A DNA stretch of 64,000 nt from assembly GCA_002393195.1 (NCBI GenBank), contig DGIK01000167.1, forward strand, positions 1 through 64,000, in the 5' to 3' direction. Made by a program: the position numbers and the translations under genes. This DNA is from Bacteroidales bacterium UBA3824 (lineage in GTDB: Bacteria > Bacteroidota > Bacteroidia > Bacteroidales > UBA3824). Positions 8,220 through 15,881 of the stretch are shown piece after piece. The notes beneath the pieces were generated by a model, which searched no databases, was not told the origin of the DNA, and saw only the letters and a list, made by a program, of their open reading frames with translations. Positions within the stretch are counted from its first letter, which is position 1. The number at the start of each line of letters is the position of its first letter.

Positions 8220-8432
8220 GTGATGCGGAAGTACAGGACGTGCATAGTTGATTCTGTCATTGAACCCGACCGTTACAAAGTATTATTAAACAAAGACTTA
8301 TATATTGCATTGGATTTGGATATTGACCACGAACTCAACGCTAATATAATTGATTCCACCATGAAAGGCTACGGCGACCGAGAGTTAAGGTACGACGCTC
8401 AGTTTGCACGGTTTGGGGAGTTGAAAAGATAA
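8220..8432 (+). CDS. Small hypothetical protein, possibly a remnant
   Basis: 70 residues from GTG at 8220, or 69 from the adjacent ATG at 8223. The sequence is acidic and well mixed (CIVDSVIEPDRYKVLLNKD, then DRELRYDAQFARFGELKR) and looks like real coding DNA, but I recognise no family. It follows the restriction operon by 50 bp and stops just before the ileS promoter. It may be the tail of a longer lost gene. Confidence 0.4.
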   Translation: MMRKYRTCIVDSVIEPDRYKVLLNKDLYIALDLDIDHELNANIIDSTMKGYGDRELRYDAQFARFGELKR

Positions 8433-8445
8433 TAATAAACTTTTT

Positions 8446-8477
8446 TTTGCATTTTCCCTAATTTTGCATTAATTTTG
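8446..8477 (+). promoter_or_regulatory. ileS promoter
   Basis: TTTG (8446-8449), exactly 20 bp, then TAATTTTG (8470-8477). The ileS ATG at 8512 follows 34 bp later. Confidence 0.7.
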
Positions 8478-8511
8478 CACTCCGAAATTTAGAACGTTCA
8501 AACATAATATT

Positions 8512-11500
8512 ATGTCAAAGAAATTCGCTGAATACAAACAATTTAACCTGTCGGACATCAACAAGGAGATGTTGAAACTGTGGCAGGACGAAGATACTTT
8601 CGGGCAGAGCCTCAAAACAAGGGAGGGCGCACCCGCATTCATTTTCTATGAAGGACCGCCGTCCGCAAACGGTCGTCCGGGCATTCACCACGTACTCGCA
8701 CGTACCATCAAGGACTCCGTGCTCAGGTACAAGACCGCAAAAGGCTTCCTCGTAAACAGGAAAGCCGGTTGGGACACTCACGGCCTGCCCGTGGAACTCG
8801 GCGTGGAAAAAGCCCTCGGCATCACCAAGGAAAACATCGGCAAGACAATCTCCGTAGAAGACTACAACAAGGCGTGCCGCAAGGCGGTTATGCAGTTCAC
8901 CAAAGAGTGGCAAGACATCACCGAAAAAATCGGCTATTGGGTCGATATGGAGCATCCATATATCACATACACAAGCGATTACATCGAGACATTGTGGTGG
9001 CTTTTGAAACAACTCTACAACAAAGGACTCCTCTACAAGGGCTACACCGTGCAGCCTTACTCGCCCGCCGCAGGTACGGGTCTGAGTAGCCACGAATTGA
9101 ATATGCCCGGCTGTTACCGCGACGTCAAGGACACAATGGCGACAGTGCTTTTCAAGGCCATCAACAACCACACCGCCGAGAGCCAAAAAGTGTTTGACTC
9201 CGAGGACGAGGACGTTAGGTTTATGGCTTGGACCACAACGCCGTGGACATTGTTTTCCAACACTGCATTGTGCGTGGGTCCCAAGATTCAGTACGTAAAA
9301 TTGAAGACCATCAACCCCTTCACCGGCGACCGCATCAGCGTCGTTATGGCAAAGGATTTGGTGAATAGCTACTTCAACGAGAAAAACCAGGACGGCGATT
9401 TCGACGCTTGGAAAGAAGGTTCAAAAGACGTACCCTATCACATTGTAAAAGAATACGTTGGCACCGACTTGGTAGGCATCCGCTACGAACAGTTGTTGCC
9501 CTACATACAACCCACCGACGGCGACGCATTCCGCGTAATCCCCGGCGACTACGTGACCACCACCGACGGTACGGGCATCGTGCACATTGCGCCCGCTTTT
9601 GGTGCTGACGACTTCAAGGTTGCAAAACTTGCGGGCATCGGTTCGCTGTTGCTCGTTGACAAGCAAGGCAAATTGGTAGATGGCTTGGGCGAATTTTCGG
9701 GCAAATTTGTTAAGAAGGCCTACGACAAAACCGGCGAGACAGATGTGGACGTTGATATTGTCGTTAAACTCAAAAAAGAAGGCAAACTCTTCCGCTCCGA
9801 AAAGTCAACCCACAATTATCCACACTGTTGGCGCACCAACCTGCCAATCATCTACTATCCTCTCGACAGCTGGTTTATCAAGACCACAGCCGTCAAGGAA
9901 CGCATGATAGAGCTCAATAAGACCATCAATTGGCAGCCGCCCACAACCGGGTCGGGACGTTTTGGTCAGTGGCTCGAAAACCTCATCGATTGGAACCTCT
10001 CGCGCTCACGCTATTGGGGCACACCGCTCCCGATTTGGCGCACAAAAGACGGCAGCGAGGAAGTCTGCATCGGCTCTTTTGAGGAGTTAATCAACGGCAT
10101 CAACGAATCCATCACCAAAGGCTTTATGAAGGAAAATCCGTACAAGGATTTTGTTGTTGGCGATTACAGCAAAGAAAACTACGACCGCATCGACCCGCAC
10201 AAGCCCTACATCGACCAAGTGGTATTGGTATCAAAATCGGGACAACCGATGTACCGTGAACCTGATTTGGTGGACGTTTGGTTCGACAGCGGCGCAATGC
10301 CATACGCACAGTTGCACTATCCCTTTGAAAACAAGGAACTCTTTGAAAAGACCTATCCCGCCGATTTCATCGCCGAGGGCGTTGACCAAACACGCGGTTG
10401 GTTCTTCACATTGCACGCAATCGCGACGATGGTGTTTGACCAAGTTTGCTTCAAGAATGTAGTCTCCAACGGCCTCGTTTTGGACAGCAAGGGCGAGAAG
10501 ATGTCGAAGTCGAAGGGCAACGCCGTTGACCCGTTCACGACAGTTGAGAAGTTTGGCGCAGACCCCGTGCGTTGGTATATGCTCACAAACGCCTCGCCGT
10601 GGGAAAACCTCAAATTTGACCCCGAGGGCGTTGACGAAATCCGCCGCAAATTCTTTGGCACACTTTATAATACATACTCATTCTTTGCGCTTTATGCAAA
10701 TGTTGACGGCTTCACATACAGCGAGCCGGACATCGCATTGGAAAAACGCCCGGAAATCGACCGTTGGATTCTCTCACTCCTCAACAGCCTCATCAAGAAC
10801 GTTGACGAGAGTTTCGCAGCCTTCGATATGACAAGGGCGGGCAGGATGATTCAGGATTTTGTAACCGAGGACCTCTCCAATTGGTACGTCCGCTTGAACC
10901 GCAAACGTTTTTGGGGCGGCGGAATGACCGAGGACAAACTCTCAGCATACCAAACCCTCTACACCTGCCTCGAAAAAGTGGCTCAACTGATGGCTCCTAT
11001 CGCGCCGTTCTACGCCGACAAGTTGTTTAGGGATTTGAACAATGTAACAGGACGTTGCGTTACATCTGTACACATCGCCAATTATCCTCAGTATGACGCA
11101 TCGGCAATCAACACCGACCTCGAAGAGCGCATGAACCTCGCGCAAAAAGTAAGTTCGATGGTGTTGGCACTCCGTCGCAAGGCTTCATTGAAAGTCCGTC
11201 AGCCCCTCCAAAAAATCCAAATCCCGATTTTGGATGCTCAAATGGAACTTCAATTGGAGGCTGTCAAAAAACTGATTCTCAACGAGGTAAACGTCAAGGA
11301 ACTTGAATACCTCCACGAAACCGCCGGCATCCTCACCAAGAAGGTGAAAGCCGACTTCAAGGTGCTCGGCAAAAAGCTGGGCAAGAATATGAAGGCGGTG
11401 GCTGCAAAGCTCGCATCACTCACGCAAGAGGAGATTCAGGAGTTCGAGAAAAATGGAAATATGTCGATTACAATTGACAACAATACAATTGTAAACGTCC

Positions 11501-11868
11501 TTACTTCCGAGACTGAAATCACGAGCGAGGACATCCCCGGACGCTTGGTGGCAAACGAGGGCAAGATAACAGTTGCGCTCGACATCAACCTCACTCAGAG
11601 CCTCATCGACGAAGGCTACGCCCGCGAACTCATCAACCGCATCCAAAACATGCGAAAAGACGCCGGATTTGACGTTACGGACAAAATAAAGGTGGAAATC
11701 ACCACCCCCGACGCAATCAAGGGCGCAATCGCTAATTTTGGCGACTACATCTGTTCGCAGACACTCACGCAGTCGCTCCTGCCCTCCCCCACCCTCTCAG
11801 GCGAAGGGGTTACGGAGACCGACCTCGATGAAAACGTGAAGGCACAAATAAGAATCACGAAAATCTAA
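8512..11868 (+). CDS. ileS: Isoleucyl-tRNA synthetase (long, eukaryote-like type)
   Basis: 1118 residues; charges tRNA-Ile in the cytoplasm. The class I HIGH motif appears as PGIHH in GPPSANGRPGIHHV (~48-61) and KMSKS is intact (~663-667). The editing domain lies between (~190-420, including DGTGIVHIAPAFGADD). It has no C-terminal Cys zinc finger, and the length fits the eukaryote-like type 2 enzymes usual in Bacteroidota; that type is known for low mupirocin sensitivity. Near the C-terminus LPSPTLSGEGVTETD (~1090-1104) is encoded by a G/C-rich short element also seen elsewhere in the window, so it looks like an in-frame insertion in a tolerant loop. Confidence 0.98.
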   Translation: MSKKFAEYKQFNLSDINKEMLKLWQDEDTFGQSLKTREGAPAFIFYEGPPSANGRPGIHHVLARTIKDSVLRYKTAKGFLVNRKAGWDTHGLPVELGVEKALGITKENIGKTISVEDYNKACRKAVMQFTKEWQDITEKIGYWVDMEHPYITYTSDYIETLWWLLKQLYNKGLLYKGYTVQPYSPAAGTGLSSHELNMPGCYRDVKDTMATVLFKAINNHTAESQKVFDSEDEDVRFMAWTTTPWTLFSNTALCVGPKIQYVKLKTINPFTGDRISVVMAKDLVNSYFNEKNQDGDFDAWKEGSKDVPYHIVKEYVGTDLVGIRYEQLLPYIQPTDGDAFRVIPGDYVTTTDGTGIVHIAPAFGADDFKVAKLAGIGSLLLVDKQGKLVDGLGEFSGKFVKKAYDKTGETDVDVDIVVKLKKEGKLFRSEKSTHNYPHCWRTNLPIIYYPLDSWFIKTTAVKERMIELNKTINWQPPTTGSGRFGQWLENLIDWNLSRSRYWGTPLPIWRTKDGSEEVCIGSFEELINGINESITKGFMKENPYKDFVVGDYSKENYDRIDPHKPYIDQVVLVSKSGQPMYREPDLVDVWFDSGAMPYAQLHYPFENKELFEKTYPADFIAEGVDQTRGWFFTLHAIATMVFDQVCFKNVVSNGLVLDSKGEKMSKSKGNAVDPFTTVEKFGADPVRWYMLTNASPWENLKFDPEGVDEIRRKFFGTLYNTYSFFALYANVDGFTYSEPDIALEKRPEIDRWILSLLNSLIKNVDESFAAFDMTRAGRMIQDFVTEDLSNWYVRLNRKRFWGGGMTEDKLSAYQTLYTCLEKVAQLMAPIAPFYADKLFRDLNNVTGRCVTSVHIANYPQYDASAINTDLEERMNLAQKVSSMVLALRRKASLKVRQPLQKIQIPILDAQMELQLEAVKKLILNEVNVKELEYLHETAGILTKKVKADFKVLGKKLGKNMKAVAAKLASLTQEEIQEFEKNGNMSITIDNNTIVNVLTSETEITSEDIPGRLVANEGKITVALDINLTQSLIDEGYARELINRIQNMRKDAGFDVTDKIKVEITTPDAIKGAIANFGDYICSQTLTQSLLPSPTLSGEGVTETDLDENVKAQIRITKI

Positions 11869-11882
11869 ACCTAATGAATGTT

Positions 11883-11930
11883 TCAGCCGCCAAACGCCCG
11901 TCAGGAGCGTCTGACGGCTGTTATTTTTTA
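11883..11930 (+). terminator. Intrinsic terminator after ileS
   Basis: CAGCCG and CGGCTG close an imperfect GC-rich hairpin with an inner GTCAG/CTGAC stem, followed by TTATTTTTTA. Confidence 0.6.
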
Positions 11931-12045
11931 AATGAAAGATTTGTAAGATTTGAAAAAATTTGAAAGATTTCCCGCGAAGCGGCCCCCGAAAAAAGCCGCG
12001 TAAGCGGCTCAAATACATAAAACAACAATACAAACTTAAACTAAA

Positions 12046-12423
12046 ATGTCAGAAGAAAAGACACGCTACACCGACGAAGAACTTGAAGAGTTCAAACAGT
12101 TGATACTCGAAAAACTCGAACAGGCACAAAAGTCATACGACGACTACTCTGAGCAACTACGCAACCGCGACGGCAGCCTCATCGACAACACCGCCGACCA
12201 AGAAAACGCCCAAGAAAACCTCAGTCAGGAGAGCATCTCGATAATGGCGGGACGTATGGAAAAATACATCCGCAACCTCCGCAACGCCCTCGTCCGCATC
12301 GAAAACAAGACCTACGGCATCGACCGCATCACCGGCAAACTCATACCCGCCGCGCGCCTCCGAATCGTGCCGCACGCAACGTTGGACGTGTCAACCAAAA
12401 ACAGCCTGAATGAAAAACGATAG
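12046..12423 (+). CDS. DksA/TraR-family protein without zinc-finger cysteines
   Basis: 125 residues. It shows the family layout: an N-terminal helical coiled coil (~8-60, ELEEFKQLILEKLEQAQKSY), then ENLSQESISIMAGRMEKYIRNLRNALVRIENKTYGI and the tail ITGKLIPAARLRIVPHATL. Bacteroidota members usually keep at least one Cys (GICRVTGK); here it is GIDRITGK and the whole protein has no cysteine, so it cannot bind zinc there. Family role: binding in the RNA polymerase secondary channel with ppGpp-linked effects on transcription; whether this copy does so is inferred. It lies between ileS and lspA, and the lspA promoter begins about 30 bp after its stop. Confidence 0.88.
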   Translation: MSEEKTRYTDEELEEFKQLILEKLEQAQKSYDDYSEQLRNRDGSLIDNTADQENAQENLSQESISIMAGRMEKYIRNLRNALVRIENKTYGIDRITGKLIPAARLRIVPHATLDVSTKNSLNEKR

Positions 12424-12452
12424 GATTTGCCATCAATACCAAAAATTATTAT

Positions 12453-12460
12453 TACCTTTG
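12453..12460 (+). promoter_or_regulatory. -7 box of lspA
   Basis: TACCTTTG lies 29 bp before the ATG at 12490. Its position rules out the earlier in-frame start at 12427, which would be upstream of transcription. Confidence 0.65.
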
Positions 12461-12489
12461 CAGCCGGACACAAAACGACTTCAATTTAT

Positions 12490-13179
12490 ATGAATCCTAT
12501 ACTAAAACGCTCGGCATTGGTCATCGCCGCGATTATCGTGATAGACCAAGTCGTAAAAATTTGGGTGAAGACCCACATGTTTTTAGGCGAAAGTAGTTAC
12601 ATCAATTGGGACTTCGGCATCAAGCAAGCCCAACTACTCTTCACCGAAAACCCCGGCATGGCCTTTGGTTGGGCATTGCCCGGCAACGGCGGCAAAATTG
12701 CCCTCTCGATATTCCGCATCATCGCGATTGCAGGAATGATTTATTATATACTTTGGGCAGTCAAAAACCGCAAACCGCACAAGGGCTTCATCACGTGTAT
12801 GTCGATGATTCTCGCCGGCGCGATTGGCAACATGATCGACTGTATGTTTTACGGAATGGTGTTCTCGCAGTCAGGCTATTCCGCCAATTCTGTCGCCGAA
12901 TTTATGCCCGCGATGGGCGGCTACGCGCCATTCCTGCAAGGCAAGGTAGTCGATATGCTCTATTTCCCCATCATCGATGCCAATTGGCCCGATTGGATGC
13001 CCTTCGTCGGCGGCAACCATTTCACATTCTTCTCCCCCATCTTCAACATCGCAGACTCGGCTGTTACGGTCGGCGTGGCAATGATATTGATTTTCCAAAA
13101 GCGGTATTTCCCGAAGACCGAAGAAGAATTAGAGGAAGAAAAGGCGGCTGCTGAAAAGGCAGAAATTGTTGAAAAATGA
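12490..13179 (+). CDS. lspA: Lipoprotein signal peptidase
   Basis: 229 residues from the ATG at 12490, chosen because the promoter -7 box lies at 12453-12460 and the protein then begins with a membrane helix (ALVIAAIIVIDQVVKIWV). Four membrane segments are visible. The two catalytic aspartates sit in GAIGNMIDCMFYG (~116-128) and FNIADSAVTVG (~183-193), and the conserved ENPGMAFGW is present. A loop of ~50 residues between the catalytic motifs makes it longer than the E. coli enzyme, as is common in Bacteroidota. The tail is rich in Glu and Lys. It cleaves prolipoproteins in the inner membrane, and the window encodes several lipoproteins. Confidence 0.95.
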   Translation: MNPILKRSALVIAAIIVIDQVVKIWVKTHMFLGESSYINWDFGIKQAQLLFTENPGMAFGWALPGNGGKIALSIFRIIAIAGMIYYILWAVKNRKPHKGFITCMSMILAGAIGNMIDCMFYGMVFSQSGYSANSVAEFMPAMGGYAPFLQGKVVDMLYFPIIDANWPDWMPFVGGNHFTFFSPIFNIADSAVTVGVAMILIFQKRYFPKTEEELEEEKAAAEKAEIVEK

Positions 13180-13206
13180 TTTTTTGGTCGTGACGCGCAT
13201 TATCGC

Positions 13207-13234
13207 GTAGAGACGCACGGCCGTGCGTCTCTAC
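13207..13234. repeat. 28-bp perfect palindrome downstream of lspA
   Basis: GTAGAGACGCACGG followed by its exact reverse complement. It is flanked by TTGGT (about 13185) and ACCAA (13233-13237), with a smaller GACGCG/CGCGT stem in front. It looks like a REP-type dispersed palindrome that could also terminate lspA transcription. Confidence 0.8.
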
Positions 13235-13285
13235 CAACCAATTCGTGATTGAATTTCTACAACAATCCAATGCAATTTTGATCCC

Positions 13286-13367
13286 TTATGTTTGGATTTG
13301 TTACAAAATTCCGCCAATTTATGTTTGGATTTGTGCAGGATTTTGGCTGTTTTATGTTTGGATTTGT
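13286..13367. repeat. Tandem array, 33-bp period, three copies
   Basis: TTATGTTTGGATTTGT occurs at 13286, 13319 and 13352, exactly 33 bp apart, with unrelated 17-bp spacers. Too short for CRISPR repeats; it resembles an operator or iteron cluster with three helical turns per unit. Confidence 0.85.
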
Positions 13368-13437
13368 GCAAAATCTGCCCCCCCACGCATACACCGGCCG
13401 TATAGCAATATGCAATCCGTTATGCTCCTCATCGGCA

Positions 13438-13551
13438 AAAACGCACTATTTTACATATTTTCGCTCCACAAAACGCACTATTTTACAAAAATCCGACTTC
13501 TAAAACGCACTATTTTACATATTTTCGCCTCTCAAAACGCACTATTTTACA
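13438..13551. repeat. Tandem array, 32-bp period, four copies
   Basis: AAAACGCACTATTTTACA occurs at 13438, 13470, 13502 and 13534, exactly 32 bp apart. Spacers 1 and 3 (TATTTTCGCTCCAC and TATTTTCGCCTCTC) are similar to each other. A degraded copy, AAAACGCACTATTATCC, occurs at about 19820 beside the truncated ATPase. Confidence 0.88.
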
Positions 13552-13562
13552 AAACATATCAA

Positions 13563-14249
13563 TTACCAACTATCGTATATTAAATCCTGCAATTCACTAT
13601 CCGACATTGGTGGATAACCATATTTTGCTTTAAGTTCGCTAACGGGAATCGGATTTTTGAAATTATCGCCCATCAAAAGTGCCAAAGCACGGTCGAGTTT
13701 TTCGATTCCACTTTTAAAGTCTTTTTCAAAAATGCCATCGGTAACTTTTATAGCATACCATTCTTCCACAGGACATTCTAATACTCCGTTAAAACAATCT
13801 TTTAAATTTTCAATTTTTTTCCTATAAAAAAACAAACTGTTGAAAATCGCACACCGCGTGGAATATGAACCCAAATCAAATTCATCATTCAATCCTGAAC
13901 AACTTTTGAGAAGTATATTTAATTCTGATACGGCTTCCGATGAAATTATATTGGAAACAATATGAACAATACCACTAATCATATCATCAAAACCACATAT
14001 TTTATCTTGCTCTTCTTCTGAAAGTTCAATTGTCAAATTTGAACTATCAAAGTCATCGGTTAGAAATTCATAATCAATATTATGCGTTTTTAAAACGGCT
14101 TGAATTCGTTTGGCTTGAATTTCATCAATTTTGGACATATCTTTCCCTATTTTTGGCAGCCGTACACTACACCAATCATCTTTGCATAATTCCAAGCAAG
14201 CATCTATGAGCCGCTGTTTGTCCCAAAAGTCGCCATATTCTTTCATCAT
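13563..14249 (-). CDS. Hypothetical protein
   Basis: 228 residues, acidic, probably cytoplasmic, with no signal peptide or membrane segment. I recognise no domain. It is A/T-rich compared with the next gene upstream (14271-15848) and begins 21 bp after that gene's stop, so it may be read from the same transcript. In a second, degraded copy of this neighbourhood at 19.8 kb the stop of the surface-protein gene is followed directly by a copy of the 32-bp repeat, without this gene. That suggests the gene was inserted here or lost there. Confidence 0.6.
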   Translation of the reverse strand: MMKEYGDFWDKQRLIDACLELCKDDWCSVRLPKIGKDMSKIDEIQAKRIQAVLKTHNIDYEFLTDDFDSSNLTIELSEEEQDKICGFDDMISGIVHIVSNIISSEAVSELNILLKSCSGLNDEFDLGSYSTRCAIFNSLFFYRKKIENLKDCFNGVLECPVEEWYAIKVTDGIFEKDFKSGIEKLDRALALLMGDNFKNPIPVSELKAKYGYPPMSDSELQDLIYDSW

Positions 14250-14270
14250 AATATCAAAGTTTAATAGTTA

Positions 14271-15848
14271 TTATTTCACCTCATACTTGAACGTGTACAA
14301 ACTGTCGCGTTGGCTTTTGATGGTGCCGGGGAACTCGTGGCGCGTGCCTAAATCAACGACTGTTACATTGAATTTTACGGGCGCGGTGCGGGCAACGTCG
14401 TGCGAATGATAGCGGATCACACGTACAGTGTAAACGCCCTTGGTCGCCTTGCTCCAATATGCGTTTTCCTGCGGATTGTTGACATGGTGCTGACCGTTAG
14501 GCATATAATTGCCGTTGCGGTCGGTGTAGGTAACGTTGGCATCAAGGTCGAAGACGCCACTGCCGCCGCGACAACTTGTGCGGCTCTTTTCCACTGAAAG
14601 CGTATTGCCGCAGGGGTCAATTATCTGCATGTCCAAATCGGCGTGGCAGTACCATTGGAGGTTGATTTTCAGTTCGCCGGTCTTGCCTTTGAGGTCGCTG
14701 ATGTTGTCCTGTTGTTTTTTCTTCAACGGCACTTCGAGCACCGGCTCAGAGACCTTGCGGTTGACGGTGGCATTATTATAACCCTCCTTGGAGGCTTCGA
14801 GGTTCACGTTGCCATTTTTGGGGATTGTGATTGTAACAGTGCCGTTGGCGTCCGCAGTGTAATTTTTGCCGTTGTGCTTAACTATCGCGCCCGGCAATGG
14901 CTTTTTGGTATCGGCGTCAATTACCTTTATGGTTTTGGTTTCCACATCTTTTTTCAGCGGAATCACGATTGTTTCGCCCACCTCATCAATTGTGGTCTTC
15001 AACTTTTCAGTAATGTAACCAGCTTTAGACGCTTCTAAATCAATTGATTCTCCATCATTAATTTTTATTTTCACCTGACCATTATTGTCCGTGGTGTAAT
15101 CCTTGCCATTGAATTTTACATTGGCACCCGGAATTGGCTTTTGCGTTTCGGCATCAATTACCTTTACAACCTTGTCATAACTGATTTTGCTGAGCGGAAT
15201 GGTTATCACATTGTCATTAATATCGGCGACCTTGCCTTTGAAATTGCCATTCGTATAGCCTTTTTTGGAGGCTGTGATTGTGATTTCATTGCACAAATCC
15301 AACTGCAACGACACAAAGCCCTGATTGTCGGTAGTCAAAACTTTGTCCAAGTATTTCACTTCGGCATCCGGCAACGGCTCCTTGGTTTCGGCGTCGATTA
15401 CTTTTACGGTTTTGTCGGCTAATCCGCCGCTCATTCGCACAATTCTGTAATCGTCTTCGGGATAATTCTTGAATTTGTCGCCAAAATTAACCGCCTGACA
15501 TTCTTTTTGGGAATTTACAAAAGCCGAATCCACCGACCCGCCAAAAAGCACGTACCACAACGGCTGACTGATGCCCTCGACATCAAATTTGGCTGCGTTG
15601 TCGGTTGTAAGCGACAAATCCACAGGAGTTTTGCTGCCAAACGTGGAGACATCGAGATAATGAAAACCACAATTTTGCTGAGCCGCTGGCTGTCCCGCGT
15701 TGTCCAAAATCTGCACGTGTACCGACCTTTTTATAGGAATCAGCAACAACAATGGCAATAATAACAGAAGTATCCACCATGGAAATTTCCTGTCCTTTAC
15801 CACCAAAACATATTCTTGGCTTGTGCCGTCTGAAACAAATTGTGTCAT
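14271..15848 (-). CDS. Membrane-anchored repeat protein with YfaP-like C-terminal domain
   Basis: 525 residues. One membrane helix near the N-terminus (~24-42, FPWWILLLLLPLLLLIPI) anchors a long extracytoplasmic part. Three tandem ~80-residue beta-repeats follow (~150-395), each beginning KVIDAETK.PLPDAEVK or a variant and resembling carboxypeptidase-regulatory or PEGA-like modules. The last ~130 residues (GELKINLQWYCHADLDMQII, then GVYTVRVIRYHSHD) resemble the YfaP domain found with von Willebrand A proteins. It is co-directional with the PAS/phosphatase gene, whose stop lies 33 bp upstream, so the two are likely one operon. Its final 23 codons are duplicated at 19842-19910. Confidence 0.7.
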   Translation of the reverse strand: MTQFVSDGTSQEYVLVVKDRKFPWWILLLLLPLLLLIPIKRSVHVQILDNAGQPAAQQNCGFHYLDVSTFGSKTPVDLSLTTDNAAKFDVEGISQPLWYVLFGGSVDSAFVNSQKECQAVNFGDKFKNYPEDDYRIVRMSGGLADKTVKVIDAETKEPLPDAEVKYLDKVLTTDNQGFVSLQLDLCNEITITASKKGYTNGNFKGKVADINDNVITIPLSKISYDKVVKVIDAETQKPIPGANVKFNGKDYTTDNNGQVKIKINDGESIDLEASKAGYITEKLKTTIDEVGETIVIPLKKDVETKTIKVIDADTKKPLPGAIVKHNGKNYTADANGTVTITIPKNGNVNLEASKEGYNNATVNRKVSEPVLEVPLKKKQQDNISDLKGKTGELKINLQWYCHADLDMQIIDPCGNTLSVEKSRTSCRGGSGVFDLDANVTYTDRNGNYMPNGQHHVNNPQENAYWSKATKGVYTVRVIRYHSHDVARTAPVKFNVTVVDLGTRHEFPGTIKSQRDSLYTFKYEVK

Positions 15849-15881
15849 ATCAAAATCTCCTCTTTGGCATTAATTTGCCTC

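Noticed and set aside
13286..13551. CRISPR array
   Set aside because: Repeats are 16-18 bp with 14-17-bp spacers, only 3-4 units, and no cas genes are present.
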